From JAFGCR01 sp964538225 (GTDB taxonomy: Bacteria; Patescibacteriota; Gracilibacteria; UM-FILTER-43-11), in NCBI GenBank assembly GCA_964538225.1, contig CAZIDW010000007.1, forward strand, positions 1 to 33,058: 33,058 nucleotides of DNA. The letters are read 5' to 3'. Positions 15,737 through 21,962 of this stretch are shown in pieces. Under the pieces are notes generated by a model. The model saw only the letters and a list, made by a program, of their open reading frames with translations. It did no database searches and was not told the DNA's origin. Position numbers and translations under genes: made by a program. Numbering within the stretch: the first letter of the stretch is position 1; each line of letters starts with the position of its first letter.

Positions 15737-15776
15737 TTCACCGGAACACAAGTGATTCCGTGATCCAGTGATAAAA
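15737..15776 (+). repeat. 40-bp dispersed leader repeat, copy 1
   Basis: An exact 40-base match to 28506-28545. It contains GGAACAC/GTGATTCC (one bulge) and ends CCAGTGATAAAA; in this copy TCACTGG just upstream (about 15714) pairs with CCAGTGA. Outer arms TCTAATTG (about 15701) and CAATTAGA (about 15791) extend the palindrome. It lies 26 bases before the Mth938-like start codon. Confidence 0.8.
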
Positions 15777-15802
15777 CAAACAATTAGCCCCCAATTAGAA
15801 AT

Positions 15803-16144
15803 ATGATAGAGGATTACGGGTTCGGCTCGATGACTGTCAACGGAAAAACTTATAGCAACGACCTCATCCTGCATGGTGAGACGGTTCTGGATGACAGCTG
15901 GTGGCGGGAGGACGGTCATAACATCGCCATCAAAGACCTTGCCGGCTTGCCGGAAGAGTTTGATGTTTTGGTAATCGGAAACGGGGCCAACGGGGTATGT
16001 CAGGTACCGGAGAAGACCATCGACCATGTCAAAAAGACAGGCGCGGACGTCATCGTTGAAAAGACCGGCAAGGCAACGGAAACGTATAACCAGCTTTTAT
16101 CTGAAGGGAAAGATGTGATTGGCGCATTCCATCTGACCTGTTAA
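15803..16144 (+). CDS. Mth938-like (DUF498) domain protein
   Basis: 113 residues matching the Mth938/NDUFAF3 family throughout: IEDYGFGSMTVNGKTYSNDLIL at the start, SWWREDGHNIAIKDL, LVIGNGANGVCQVP and the terminal GAFHLTC. Single-domain small alpha/beta protein; in mitochondria relatives assist complex I assembly, but in bacteria the role is unknown. The stop overlaps that of the convergent VirB4-like gene in TTAA (16141-16144). Its leader contains the 40-bp dispersed repeat. Confidence 0.85.
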   Translation: MIEDYGFGSMTVNGKTYSNDLILHGETVLDDSWWREDGHNIAIKDLAGLPEEFDVLVIGNGANGVCQVPEKTIDHVKKTGADVIVEKTGKATETYNQLLSEGKDVIGAFHLTC

Positions 16145-18351
16145 GCCGGCGGCGCGGCGGGCGGTTCAGAAGGAGCGTTTTCTTCAGCGGAGGCAGCTGG
16201 TGCTTCTGCTTCCGGAGTTTCGGTTTCCTGAGCGGGTTCCGGCGCTGCCTGACGCATCTGACCTTCCTTTTGCTTAAGGATTTCTTCTGGTTTGGTCGTG
16301 ATCACTTTATCTTCCGCGTAACTGGCAATTACCTGGATCGCCACGTGTTTCAGGCCTGCGAAGAACAGCCCCTGTCCTACTGTTGAGTTCAGAAGCAGGT
16401 ATTTTTCCCCCTCTGTCAGATTGAATATCTTGGCCAGCCCTTCTGTGGAACTCGGCGCCTGTTTTAAAAGCAGCTGCATGGATGAATTGGTAATAATCGG
16501 GCGGCCGTAATCAGAATTGATAAAGTCGGTCACATCCTGGGTGATGGTGGTGATCCCCAGATAATATTTGCGGGCTCGTTTTACCAACCCGTACAGAAAA
16601 CGCGCGCTGTCTTCATGCTGGACAAGCGACCAGGCTTCATCGATGACCATCAGACGCCTTTTCAGCTCAGACCGGACACGATTCCAGATGTAATTCAGGA
16701 TGATGTACATGGCCACCGGCCTCAGGGAATCCTCCAGATCACGGATGCAGAAGACCACCATTCCCGAATCCAAATCCACATTGGTCGGTTTGTTGAAAAT
16801 ACCCGCAAACGTGCCCACGGTGTATTTCTGCAGGCGCTGGGCCAGATTTTCAGCTCCTTGCATACTGCTTAGTACGTCGTACAGGTCCTCCATGGTCGGC
16901 GGTTTAATATCCCCGGGATTAGGTGTCTCCATGGTGATGCCTTTCAGGGCATAGGTGTCAATCAGCGCTTTATCCATCAAGCCCTCTTCTTCAGGGGTTA
17001 GTTTGCCGAGCATCAGATTCAGCAGGCCATGCAGGGTGATGATGTTGCTGCGGAGCAGGTCGCCGGGTTTGGATTCTTCGTCTTTCAGAGGAATAGGCAG
17101 GTCAAAAGGGTTGATCCGCCGTTCTGAATTCAAAGAGACTTTCAGGTATGTTCCCCCCACCATATTGGCCAGGGCTTCGTATTCGTTTTCCGGATCGATG
17201 ATGATGACATCCGTTCCCATCATCATGGAACGGAGCACTTCCAGTTTGACCGCGTAGGATTTCCCCGCACCCGACGTGGCGAACACCACTGAATTGGCGT
17301 TTTCCAGAGCGAATCGGTCAAAGATGATCAGACTGTCGTTATGGCGATTGATGCCGTAAAGTATTCCCTCGTTAGAAGTCAGGTCGGATGAGGTGAAGGG
17401 AAAAGTCGTCGACAGGGGATTAGTATTCATGTTCCGGGTCACTTCCAGTTCATCCATGGCGAGCGGAATGGTGGAATTGAAACCATGCTCCACCTGCAGA
17501 TCCGCGGCTTTGGTCAGAACCAGCTTGCCTCCCAATGCGCTTTCCAGGCGGGTCTGTATTTTTTTCAGTTTTTCTTCATCCTTCGCATAGACAGTGAAGT
17601 ATAAGGCATACTGGAAAAATTTTTCTTCCCCGCGCTGGATGTTCCGGCGGAGCTCTTCCGCGTCTTCCAAAGCGGTTTCCAAAGCCGGGTCGCTGACCAT
17701 GCCTTTTTCTTTTTCAATCCGCATAGTGGACTGGATCTGGGCCACCTTTTTTTTCAGGAATTTCATAATGGCCGCGCTGCTGCTGGGGTAGATGAACATA
17801 GAGATATCCATAGTCACGTCGAAATTGACCACGGGGGAAAGCCAGTTGGCTTCAATATAACGCGGATAGGCGTAAACAAAAAAACTTTTACCGTAAACCC
17901 CGTTCAGTTTGAACTCGTCATACATAAATTCCATGGAAGACGGGGCGATCATATCCTTGATGGTCGCCAGGCCTTCGCGGTAGATCTTTTCCGCTTCTTT
18001 GATCTTCCGGGCTTCGGTCTTGGCGTCTGTTTTTTCTCCCGTTGCCGGCTCCGCTCCTTCTGTCTTCCCGCCTTCCGTTTTTTTTGTTTTTTTAGGCGGA
18101 AAAAGCGTGTATCTCAATTTTTTCCAGAATCCCATTTTTTTTGGCTGAGCCTCTTGTTTGGTCTTTTCATCGAATACCACGCTTTTTGCCTGATCTTCTT
18201 CTTTATCCTTTTTCTCTTTCAGCTCATCCGGGATGCCGGGAGGCGCCGGAGCGGTTTGATTCTGGCTCTGAGCGGCCGGCGGCGCTTCCACTGTCTGATA
18301 GACTAACGTTGGTTTTACAGGGCCAGCCGGTGATCTTTTCTGGATGTCCAT
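16141..18351 (-). CDS. VirB4-like type IV secretion/pilus ATPase
   Basis: 736-residue AAA+/HerA-type ATPase related to VirB4/TraC, the motor that powers type IV secretion or pilus assembly at the inner face of the membrane. Residues 1-120 are a Pro/Lys/Glu-rich disordered region; residues 130-345 form the VirB4 N-terminal domain; Walker A is ATSGAGKS (358-365); IIIDPENEYEAL (383-394) and RRINPFDLP (411-419) are VirB4 hallmarks; Walker B is RRLMVIDEAW (565-574); TTITQDVTDF (601-610) is motif III-like. The tail (700-736) is Ala/Pro/Glu-rich. It stands alone in a convergent/divergent setting, with its own promoter at 18373-18401. Confidence 0.9.
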   Translation of the reverse strand: MDIQKRSPAGPVKPTLVYQTVEAPPAAQSQNQTAPAPPGIPDELKEKKDKEEDQAKSVVFDEKTKQEAQPKKMGFWKKLRYTLFPPKKTKKTEGGKTEGAEPATGEKTDAKTEARKIKEAEKIYREGLATIKDMIAPSSMEFMYDEFKLNGVYGKSFFVYAYPRYIEANWLSPVVNFDVTMDISMFIYPSSSAAIMKFLKKKVAQIQSTMRIEKEKGMVSDPALETALEDAEELRRNIQRGEEKFFQYALYFTVYAKDEEKLKKIQTRLESALGGKLVLTKAADLQVEHGFNSTIPLAMDELEVTRNMNTNPLSTTFPFTSSDLTSNEGILYGINRHNDSLIIFDRFALENANSVVFATSGAGKSYAVKLEVLRSMMMGTDVIIIDPENEYEALANMVGGTYLKVSLNSERRINPFDLPIPLKDEESKPGDLLRSNIITLHGLLNLMLGKLTPEEEGLMDKALIDTYALKGITMETPNPGDIKPPTMEDLYDVLSSMQGAENLAQRLQKYTVGTFAGIFNKPTNVDLDSGMVVFCIRDLEDSLRPVAMYIILNYIWNRVRSELKRRLMVIDEAWSLVQHEDSARFLYGLVKRARKYYLGITTITQDVTDFINSDYGRPIITNSSMQLLLKQAPSSTEGLAKIFNLTEGEKYLLLNSTVGQGLFFAGLKHVAIQVIASYAEDKVITTKPEEILKQKEGQMRQAAPEPAQETETPEAEAPAASAEENAPSEPPAAPPA

Positions 18352-18372
18352 TTGTTTATTATTAATCTTAAT

Positions 18373-18401
18373 ATTCTATCATATTTCAGAGGAAAACTCA
18401 A
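18373..18401 (-). promoter_or_regulatory. promoter of the VirB4-like gene
   Basis: Minus strand: TTGAGT (18401-18396), 17-bp spacer, TAGAAT (18378-18373); predicted start near 18366, leader of about 14 bases. Confidence 0.7.
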
Positions 18402-18502
18402 TGCTTTAACCCGTATCCAATTCAGATTTTCCGTTTTAGGTGTATTTTATATTGACATAAAATACATAATATTTTTTAATATATTTTAAAAATTATAAAA
18501 AA

Positions 18503-18518
18503 TGGCTTTTTAAAGCCA
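18503..18518. promoter_or_regulatory. candidate operator palindrome, copy 1
   Basis: TGGCTTT-TT-AAAGCCA, a perfect 7-bp inverted repeat with a 2-base centre, 35 bases upstream of the -35 box. The same site is at 20176-20191. GC-containing island in otherwise pure A/T sequence, suggesting a binding site. Confidence 0.5.
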
Positions 18519-18552
18519 AAAATAATTATTTTAATATTATTAAATAAGTATA

Positions 18553-18581
18553 TTGACATTTTGTAAATAAGTTATTACAAT
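18553..18581 (+). promoter_or_regulatory. promoter of the first small acidic protein gene
   Basis: TTGACA (18553-18558), 17-bp spacer, TACAAT (18576-18581); predicted start near 18588, leader of about 22 bases. Confidence 0.8.
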
Positions 18582-18609
18582 TAAATCCTATTTCTCTATT
18601 ATTTTACTT

Positions 18610-19029
18610 ATGGCCGACCAAGAAAAACCTGGAGATAAGGGGGAAGTTATTTATTTGCCCGATAACCGGTGTCCTCTTTCAGATCAGGATTCAGACAGAC
18701 CCTTCACTAAAATTAGCGAAGCGGATAGTGTTGTGCCTACTGATGACTTTTTTTTAGCTAAAGCTGAACGTCATCTTCGTGAAGCAGACCTTATTATAAG
18801 GGATATACATAATAGAACACTGGATATCGTAAAAGAGATCGGAAAAGAGATCGGACATTTGGAGGAAGATCAGATTGAATTTGAATCTGAGACAGGACAC
18901 TACTTTATTAAGGCCGACAATGGCAAGCGCATGACTCTGAGGGAATATCTAAAATATATAGTGGAAGAACACATTGACGAAGAGATTGCTAAACGCAAGG
19001 GAAAAAGCATTCAGGATACTGTGGATTAA
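18610..19029 (+). CDS. small acidic protein of the duplicated GGDEF module, copy 1
   Basis: 139 residues, family not recognised. Residues 1-45 are polar and probably disordered. Residues 43-135 form a helical domain: VPTDDFFLAKAERHLREADLIIRD, GHLEEDQIEFES, GHYFIKADNGKRMTLREYLKYIVEEHIDEEIAKRK. The same pattern (TPDTDLL...DLI...GHLTQEQI...LI.TEDG...LQEFVQYRI) occurs in the product of 20285-20842, so they are paralogues. No signal peptide or membrane segment. The stop overlaps the convergent GGDEF gene stop in TTAA. A regulator or partner of the cyclase is a guess from the conserved pairing. Confidence 0.75.
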   Translation: MADQEKPGDKGEVIYLPDNRCPLSDQDSDRPFTKISEADSVVPTDDFFLAKAERHLREADLIIRDIHNRTLDIVKEIGKEIGHLEEDQIEFESETGHYFIKADNGKRMTLREYLKYIVEEHIDEEIAKRKGKSIQDTVD

Positions 19030-20018
19030 GCACTTTTCTTTTTCAGTCTTTTGATTTCAGCCCATTTATCTTCTATTTCTTTCCTGTTAATGCTGAACTG
19101 TTTTTTGCCTTGTTCGATTTCATTCTCGATTGTTTTTGTCAGATCTGGCTTATGCTGTTTGACTAATTCCAATATTTGCTTTTTGTAGTTCAATGTTTCT
19201 TCCAGCCATTCGGAACGGGTACTTAATTCATCCATTTCTTTTGCCAGTCTTATGCCGTGAGGCATCGACATGCCTTTTTCGTATGCTTTTATACGGTTCC
19301 TTCCTTCTGCTTTGGCGTGGTAGAGGGCTTTGTCGGCGGCAGATTGTAATTGTTTGTCCGTATTGAGCTCTTTAGCGCTATACTCCGCGTATCCGGCTGA
19401 GATAGTGATTTTCAGCCGTCTGCCTTTATGTGTAATATCGACTTGTTCTTCAATAGCTTTTCTTAATTTCTCTGCTACCAGTCCAGCTTCACGCTTTCGG
19501 GTATCCGGCAGGATCACTATAAACTCTTCACCTCCGTAACGAGCGACCATGTCAACTCCCCTGATATTATTTTTGAGTGTCTGAGCCACTTTTTTTAAGA
19601 CATTGTCTCCAATTGCGTGACTATGATCATCGTTTACTTTTTTAAAATGGTCGATATCCACCATGATCAGTGAAAAAGGTTTATTACCCCTTTCCGCATT
19701 TGAGATTTGGAAATCGATTTGCTGTTGATAAGCTCCCCGGTTTCCGATTTTGGTAAGTTCATCCGTTATAACCCCTTCTTCAGCCTTGTCTGCACGTTGT
19801 TTTTCGATTTCTGTTTCCATTTCCGCAAAAAGACTGGCTTTTGTTGCCCGTATGATCATTATTCGATCCTGAACCCATTCTTCTGCCTGTTTCTTGGTCA
19901 GGTTGGGTTCGAGTTCACGGATGATTTTTACCGCTTCTTCGTATTCGTTTTCCGGGTCATGCCATAGGATTGTTTCAAGTTCTTCGACCGGATTGATATT
20001 TTTTTTCGCTTTACTCAT
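19026..20018 (-). CDS. soluble GGDEF diguanylate cyclase, copy 1
   Basis: 330 residues; predicted to condense two GTP into cyclic di-GMP. Residues 10-80 are a helical N-terminal region with no membrane segment or known sensor. The GGDEF domain spans about 82-250: DELTKIGNR, DIDHFKKVNDDHSHAIGD, active site GGEEF (162-166), ISAGYAEY, ADKALYHAKAEGRNR. The inhibitory-site motif RGVD (153-156) sits five residues before GGEEF. Residues 260-330 are a charged coiled coil. An in-frame ATG at 20042 exists, but a TATAAT at 20025-20030 places the transcription start on the A of ATG 20018, so the shorter start is chosen and the mRNA should be leaderless. Confidence 0.88.
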   Translation of the reverse strand: MSKAKKNINPVEELETILWHDPENEYEEAVKIIRELEPNLTKKQAEEWVQDRIMIIRATKASLFAEMETEIEKQRADKAEEGVITDELTKIGNRGAYQQQIDFQISNAERGNKPFSLIMVDIDHFKKVNDDHSHAIGDNVLKKVAQTLKNNIRGVDMVARYGGEEFIVILPDTRKREAGLVAEKLRKAIEEQVDITHKGRRLKITISAGYAEYSAKELNTDKQLQSAADKALYHAKAEGRNRIKAYEKGMSMPHGIRLAKEMDELSTRSEWLEETLNYKKQILELVKQHKPDLTKTIENEIEQGKKQFSINRKEIEDKWAEIKRLKKKSA

Positions 20019-20024
20019 CTTATT

Positions 20025-20053
20025 ATTATACCAAAAAAACACATTTTACTCAA
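20025..20053 (-). promoter_or_regulatory. promoter giving a leaderless GGDEF mRNA
   Basis: Minus strand: TTGAGT (20053-20048), 17-bp spacer ending TTGG (extended -10 TG), TATAAT (20030-20025), then six bases and ATG at 20018. The predicted +1 coincides with the start codon. Confidence 0.75.
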
Positions 20054-20069
20054 GAGTTGTTTTGTTGCA

Positions 20070-20108
20070 GCACTAGTGTCCAATAAAACTTTCTTTGGAC
20101 AGCAGTGC
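20070..20108. repeat. 14-bp inverted repeat between divergent module promoters
   Basis: GCACTAGTGTCCAA (20070-20083) and TTGGACAGCAGTGC (20095-20108) pair at 12 of 14 positions around an 11-base centre. It lies between the copy-1 GGDEF promoter and the copy-2 promoter repeat. It could be an operator, a bidirectional barrier or a remnant of a mobile element. Confidence 0.55.
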
Positions 20109-20175
20109 AAGAGCCTATTTTATATTGACATAAAATACATAATATTTTTTAATATATTTTAAAAATTATAAAAAA

Positions 20176-20191
20176 TGGCTTTTTAAAGCCA
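20176..20191. promoter_or_regulatory. candidate operator palindrome, copy 2
   Basis: Second exact occurrence of TGGCTTT-TT-AAAGCCA at the same distance from the -35 box as in copy 1. Confidence 0.5.
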
Positions 20192-20225
20192 AAAATAATT
20201 ATTTTAATATTATTAAATAACTATA

Positions 20226-20254
20226 TTGACATTTTGTAAATAAGTTATTACAAT
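20226..20254 (+). promoter_or_regulatory. promoter of the second small acidic protein gene
   Basis: TTGACA (20226-20231), 17-bp spacer, TACAAT (20249-20254). A further TATAAT at 20270-20275 lies 9 bases before the ATG and could give a leaderless alternative, but lacks a matching -35 box. Confidence 0.75.
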
Positions 20255-20284
20255 TAAATCCTTTCTGCCTATAATTTTTTTATT

Positions 20285-20842
20285 ATGACCATCAATAAAA
20301 AGGGCCCATCGACTGATGAGTCTGAGCGTTCGGAAAATATTATCCGTTTCCCGGAACAGGCTCAGAGCGAAAAGGACGACAGTCCTGATTCATCCAGTCC
20401 TGATAAAAAAAGCAGTGATGTGGTATCAGATGACCAGGAGGTTACGCCCGACACAGACTTGTTACTCCATCAATGCGAGACTTCATTGATGGAATGCCAA
20501 GACCTTATCCAGAGCCTTGATGTGCCTGGTCTTGATAAAAAAAGCGGTGATGTGGTATTAGGTGAGCAGGAGGTTACACCCGATACAGACTTATTAGTTC
20601 ATCAGTGCGAGGCCTCATTGATGAAAAGCCGAGACCTTATCCTGAATCTTCTGGTGAATAGCGGCCATCTTACGCAGGAGCAAATCCGTCTGGACAGCCC
20701 TTCAGAAGGGGATTGTCTGATTGCGACTGAGGACGGATTGATGAAGTTGCAGGAATTTGTCCAATACAGGATAAGCAAACTTATGAAAGAAGAAGAAGAC
20801 AAATATCGGAAATGGAAAGCGTCCCGGGGTAAAGAGGATTAG
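20285..20842 (+). CDS. small acidic protein of the duplicated GGDEF module, copy 2, with internal repeat
   Basis: 185 residues, paralogue of the 18610-19029 product. After a polar Ser/Asp-rich start (1-39) it contains two 44-residue units in direct tandem (DNA 20402-20533 and 20534-20665): each begins DKKS.DVV and continues QEVTPDTDLL.HQCE.SLM...DLI. The C-terminal part GHLTQEQIRLDSP...ATEDGLMKLQEFVQYRISKLMKEEEDKYRK matches the first paralogue. Copy 1 has only one unit, so this is a gain here. A conserved Cys in HQCE occurs in both units. The stop overlaps the convergent GGDEF stop in TTAG (20839-20842). Confidence 0.75.
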   Translation: MTINKKGPSTDESERSENIIRFPEQAQSEKDDSPDSSSPDKKSSDVVSDDQEVTPDTDLLLHQCETSLMECQDLIQSLDVPGLDKKSGDVVLGEQEVTPDTDLLVHQCEASLMKSRDLILNLLVNSGHLTQEQIRLDSPSEGDCLIATEDGLMKLQEFVQYRISKLMKEEEDKYRKWKASRGKED

Positions 20843-21930
20843 CCTGTTTTTTTCTGCAAATCGGCTAGCGCATTCTGTTTTTCGTCCCTCTGACTTTTTT
20901 TGTTATCAAATTCTTCCTGGATTTTCACGAGTTCTGCGCGGACGCGATTTTCAAGTTCCGGTTTGTGCTTTTTGATCACTTCCAGAATTTCCTTTCTATA
21001 GCTGAGCTCTTCTTTCAGTTGGTCTAAGCGCATTGTCAGCTTATTGATTTCATTTAATAAACTGACGTCTTTCGGCATGGTCATGTTTTTTTGGTATGCT
21101 TTTGCTTGGTTTCTTCCCTCGGCTTTCGCGTGGTACAGCGCCTTGTCCGCTGACTCTTTTAATTTGTCAGCCGTTTCCAGCGATGGGTCTCCTTTTTTGA
21201 ATTCTGCCAGTCCGACAGAGATGGTGACTGGCGGATGGTTTTTGTTTTTTGTTTTTTTCTCAATTGCTTTTCTTAATTTTTTTGCTATCTGTTTTCCCTG
21301 TTCATCTGTGGCTTTTTCCAGGATCACGGCAAATTCTTCGCCGCCGTACCGGGCGACCATATCTGTCTGACGGCAGGTTTGTTTTAAGATCGTCGCCACT
21401 TCTTTTAATACTTGATCTCCGGTGGCATGTCCGTAGGTATCATTGAATTGCTTGAAGTGGTCGATGTCGATCATCAGTATCGTAAATGGTTCTCCATACC
21501 GCTCTGCTGTCGCGATGGCGGATTCCATGCGCATTTCAAATCCTCCACGGTTTTTCAGTCCGGTCAGAGGATCGGTCATCGCTTCTTTCCCTTTTAAATC
21601 TGCTTCCAGTTCGGCGAACATCCGTTGGCGCACGTCGCGGATGCGGTCTGCCCGTTCTTCCACAAAATCCTGGATCTCCTGCTTAGTCCAGTGCTTTTTA
21701 TTTTCGCTCAGCAGGGCGACCGCCCGTTTGACTTCTTCTTCAGTCGGCTCAGGCCATATGATTTTCTCCAGGCGGTTCAGTTTTTCTGGTGATTTTAGAT
21801 TCCCCCCAGCCTGCCCCCAAAGCGACTGTCGTTTCTTCAGCCTCGCTTTTCGGCGGGACTTTCGCTTGCTCCGTCGCTTCGGGGCCCCACTCCGAAAAAT
21901 ACCCCTCCTTTCTTCCAGTCCTCCTCGCAT
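20839..21930 (-). CDS. soluble GGDEF diguanylate cyclase, copy 2
   Basis: Up to 363 residues. The GGDEF domain has DPLTGLKNRGGF, DIDHFKQFNDTYGHATGD, catalytic ARYGGEEFAVIL, ISVGLAEF and ADKALYHAKAEGRNQ, with the inhibitory-site RQTD five residues before GGEEF. N-terminal helical region (LNRLEKIIWPEPTEEEVKRA...) and C-terminal coiled coil align with copy 1. The first ~50 residues are doubtful: they are extremely basic, have no counterpart in copy 1, and their DNA includes a 25-bp repeat of the mraY 3' coding end. No later in-frame ATG precedes the aligned region, so ATG 21930 is kept. It lies 32 bases after the mraY stop on the same strand. Confidence 0.82.
   Translation of the reverse strand: MRGGLEERRGIFRSGAPKRRSKRKSRRKARLKKRQSLWGQAGGNLKSPEKLNRLEKIIWPEPTEEEVKRAVALLSENKKHWTKQEIQDFVEERADRIRDVRQRMFAELEADLKGKEAMTDPLTGLKNRGGFEMRMESAIATAERYGEPFTILMIDIDHFKQFNDTYGHATGDQVLKEVATILKQTCRQTDMVARYGGEEFAVILEKATDEQGKQIAKKLRKAIEKKTKNKNHPPVTISVGLAEFKKGDPSLETADKLKESADKALYHAKAEGRNQAKAYQKNMTMPKDVSLLNEINKLTMRLDQLKEELSYRKEILEVIKKHKPELENRVRAELVKIQEEFDNKKSQRDEKQNALADLQKKTG
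21787..21811. repeat. 25-bp repeat shared with the mraY 3' coding end, copy in GGDEF gene
   Basis: Identical to 22043-22067, where it encodes GWGESKIT of MraY. Here it lies in the doubtful 5' part of the second GGDEF gene, in another reading frame. Confidence 0.8.
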
Positions 21931-21962
21931 TTTTCGGAGACTTTAAAAAAGGCTGGGACCAG

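Larger units (their letters stand above)
18443..18589 (+). repeat. 147-bp promoter repeat, copy 1
   Basis: Matches 20116-20262 at 146 of 147 positions (only G/C difference at 18549-18550 region, in AATAAGTATATTG versus AATAACTATATTG). Very AT-rich; contains a 16-bp palindrome TGGCTTTTTAAAGCCA (18503-18518), two TTGACA boxes and a complete promoter at its right end. It directly precedes the first small acidic protein gene. Confidence 0.92.
20116..20262 (+). repeat. 147-bp promoter repeat, copy 2
   Basis: Near-identical to 18443-18589 (one mismatch). Includes the palindrome TGGCTTTTTAAAGCCA (20176-20191) and the same TTGACA/TACAAT promoter. The identity stops abruptly on both sides: the leader after TAAATCCT and the sequence before TATTTTATATTGACA differ between copies. 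Confidence 0.92.

Noticed and set aside
20070..20108. Insertion sequence between module copies
   Set aside because: Inverted repeats alone, 11 bases apart, with no transposase or target duplication visible.
21443..21946. 167-codon plus-strand ORF antisense to the second GGDEF gene
   Set aside because: Ser/Arg-rich shadow frame opposite a conserved catalytic domain.
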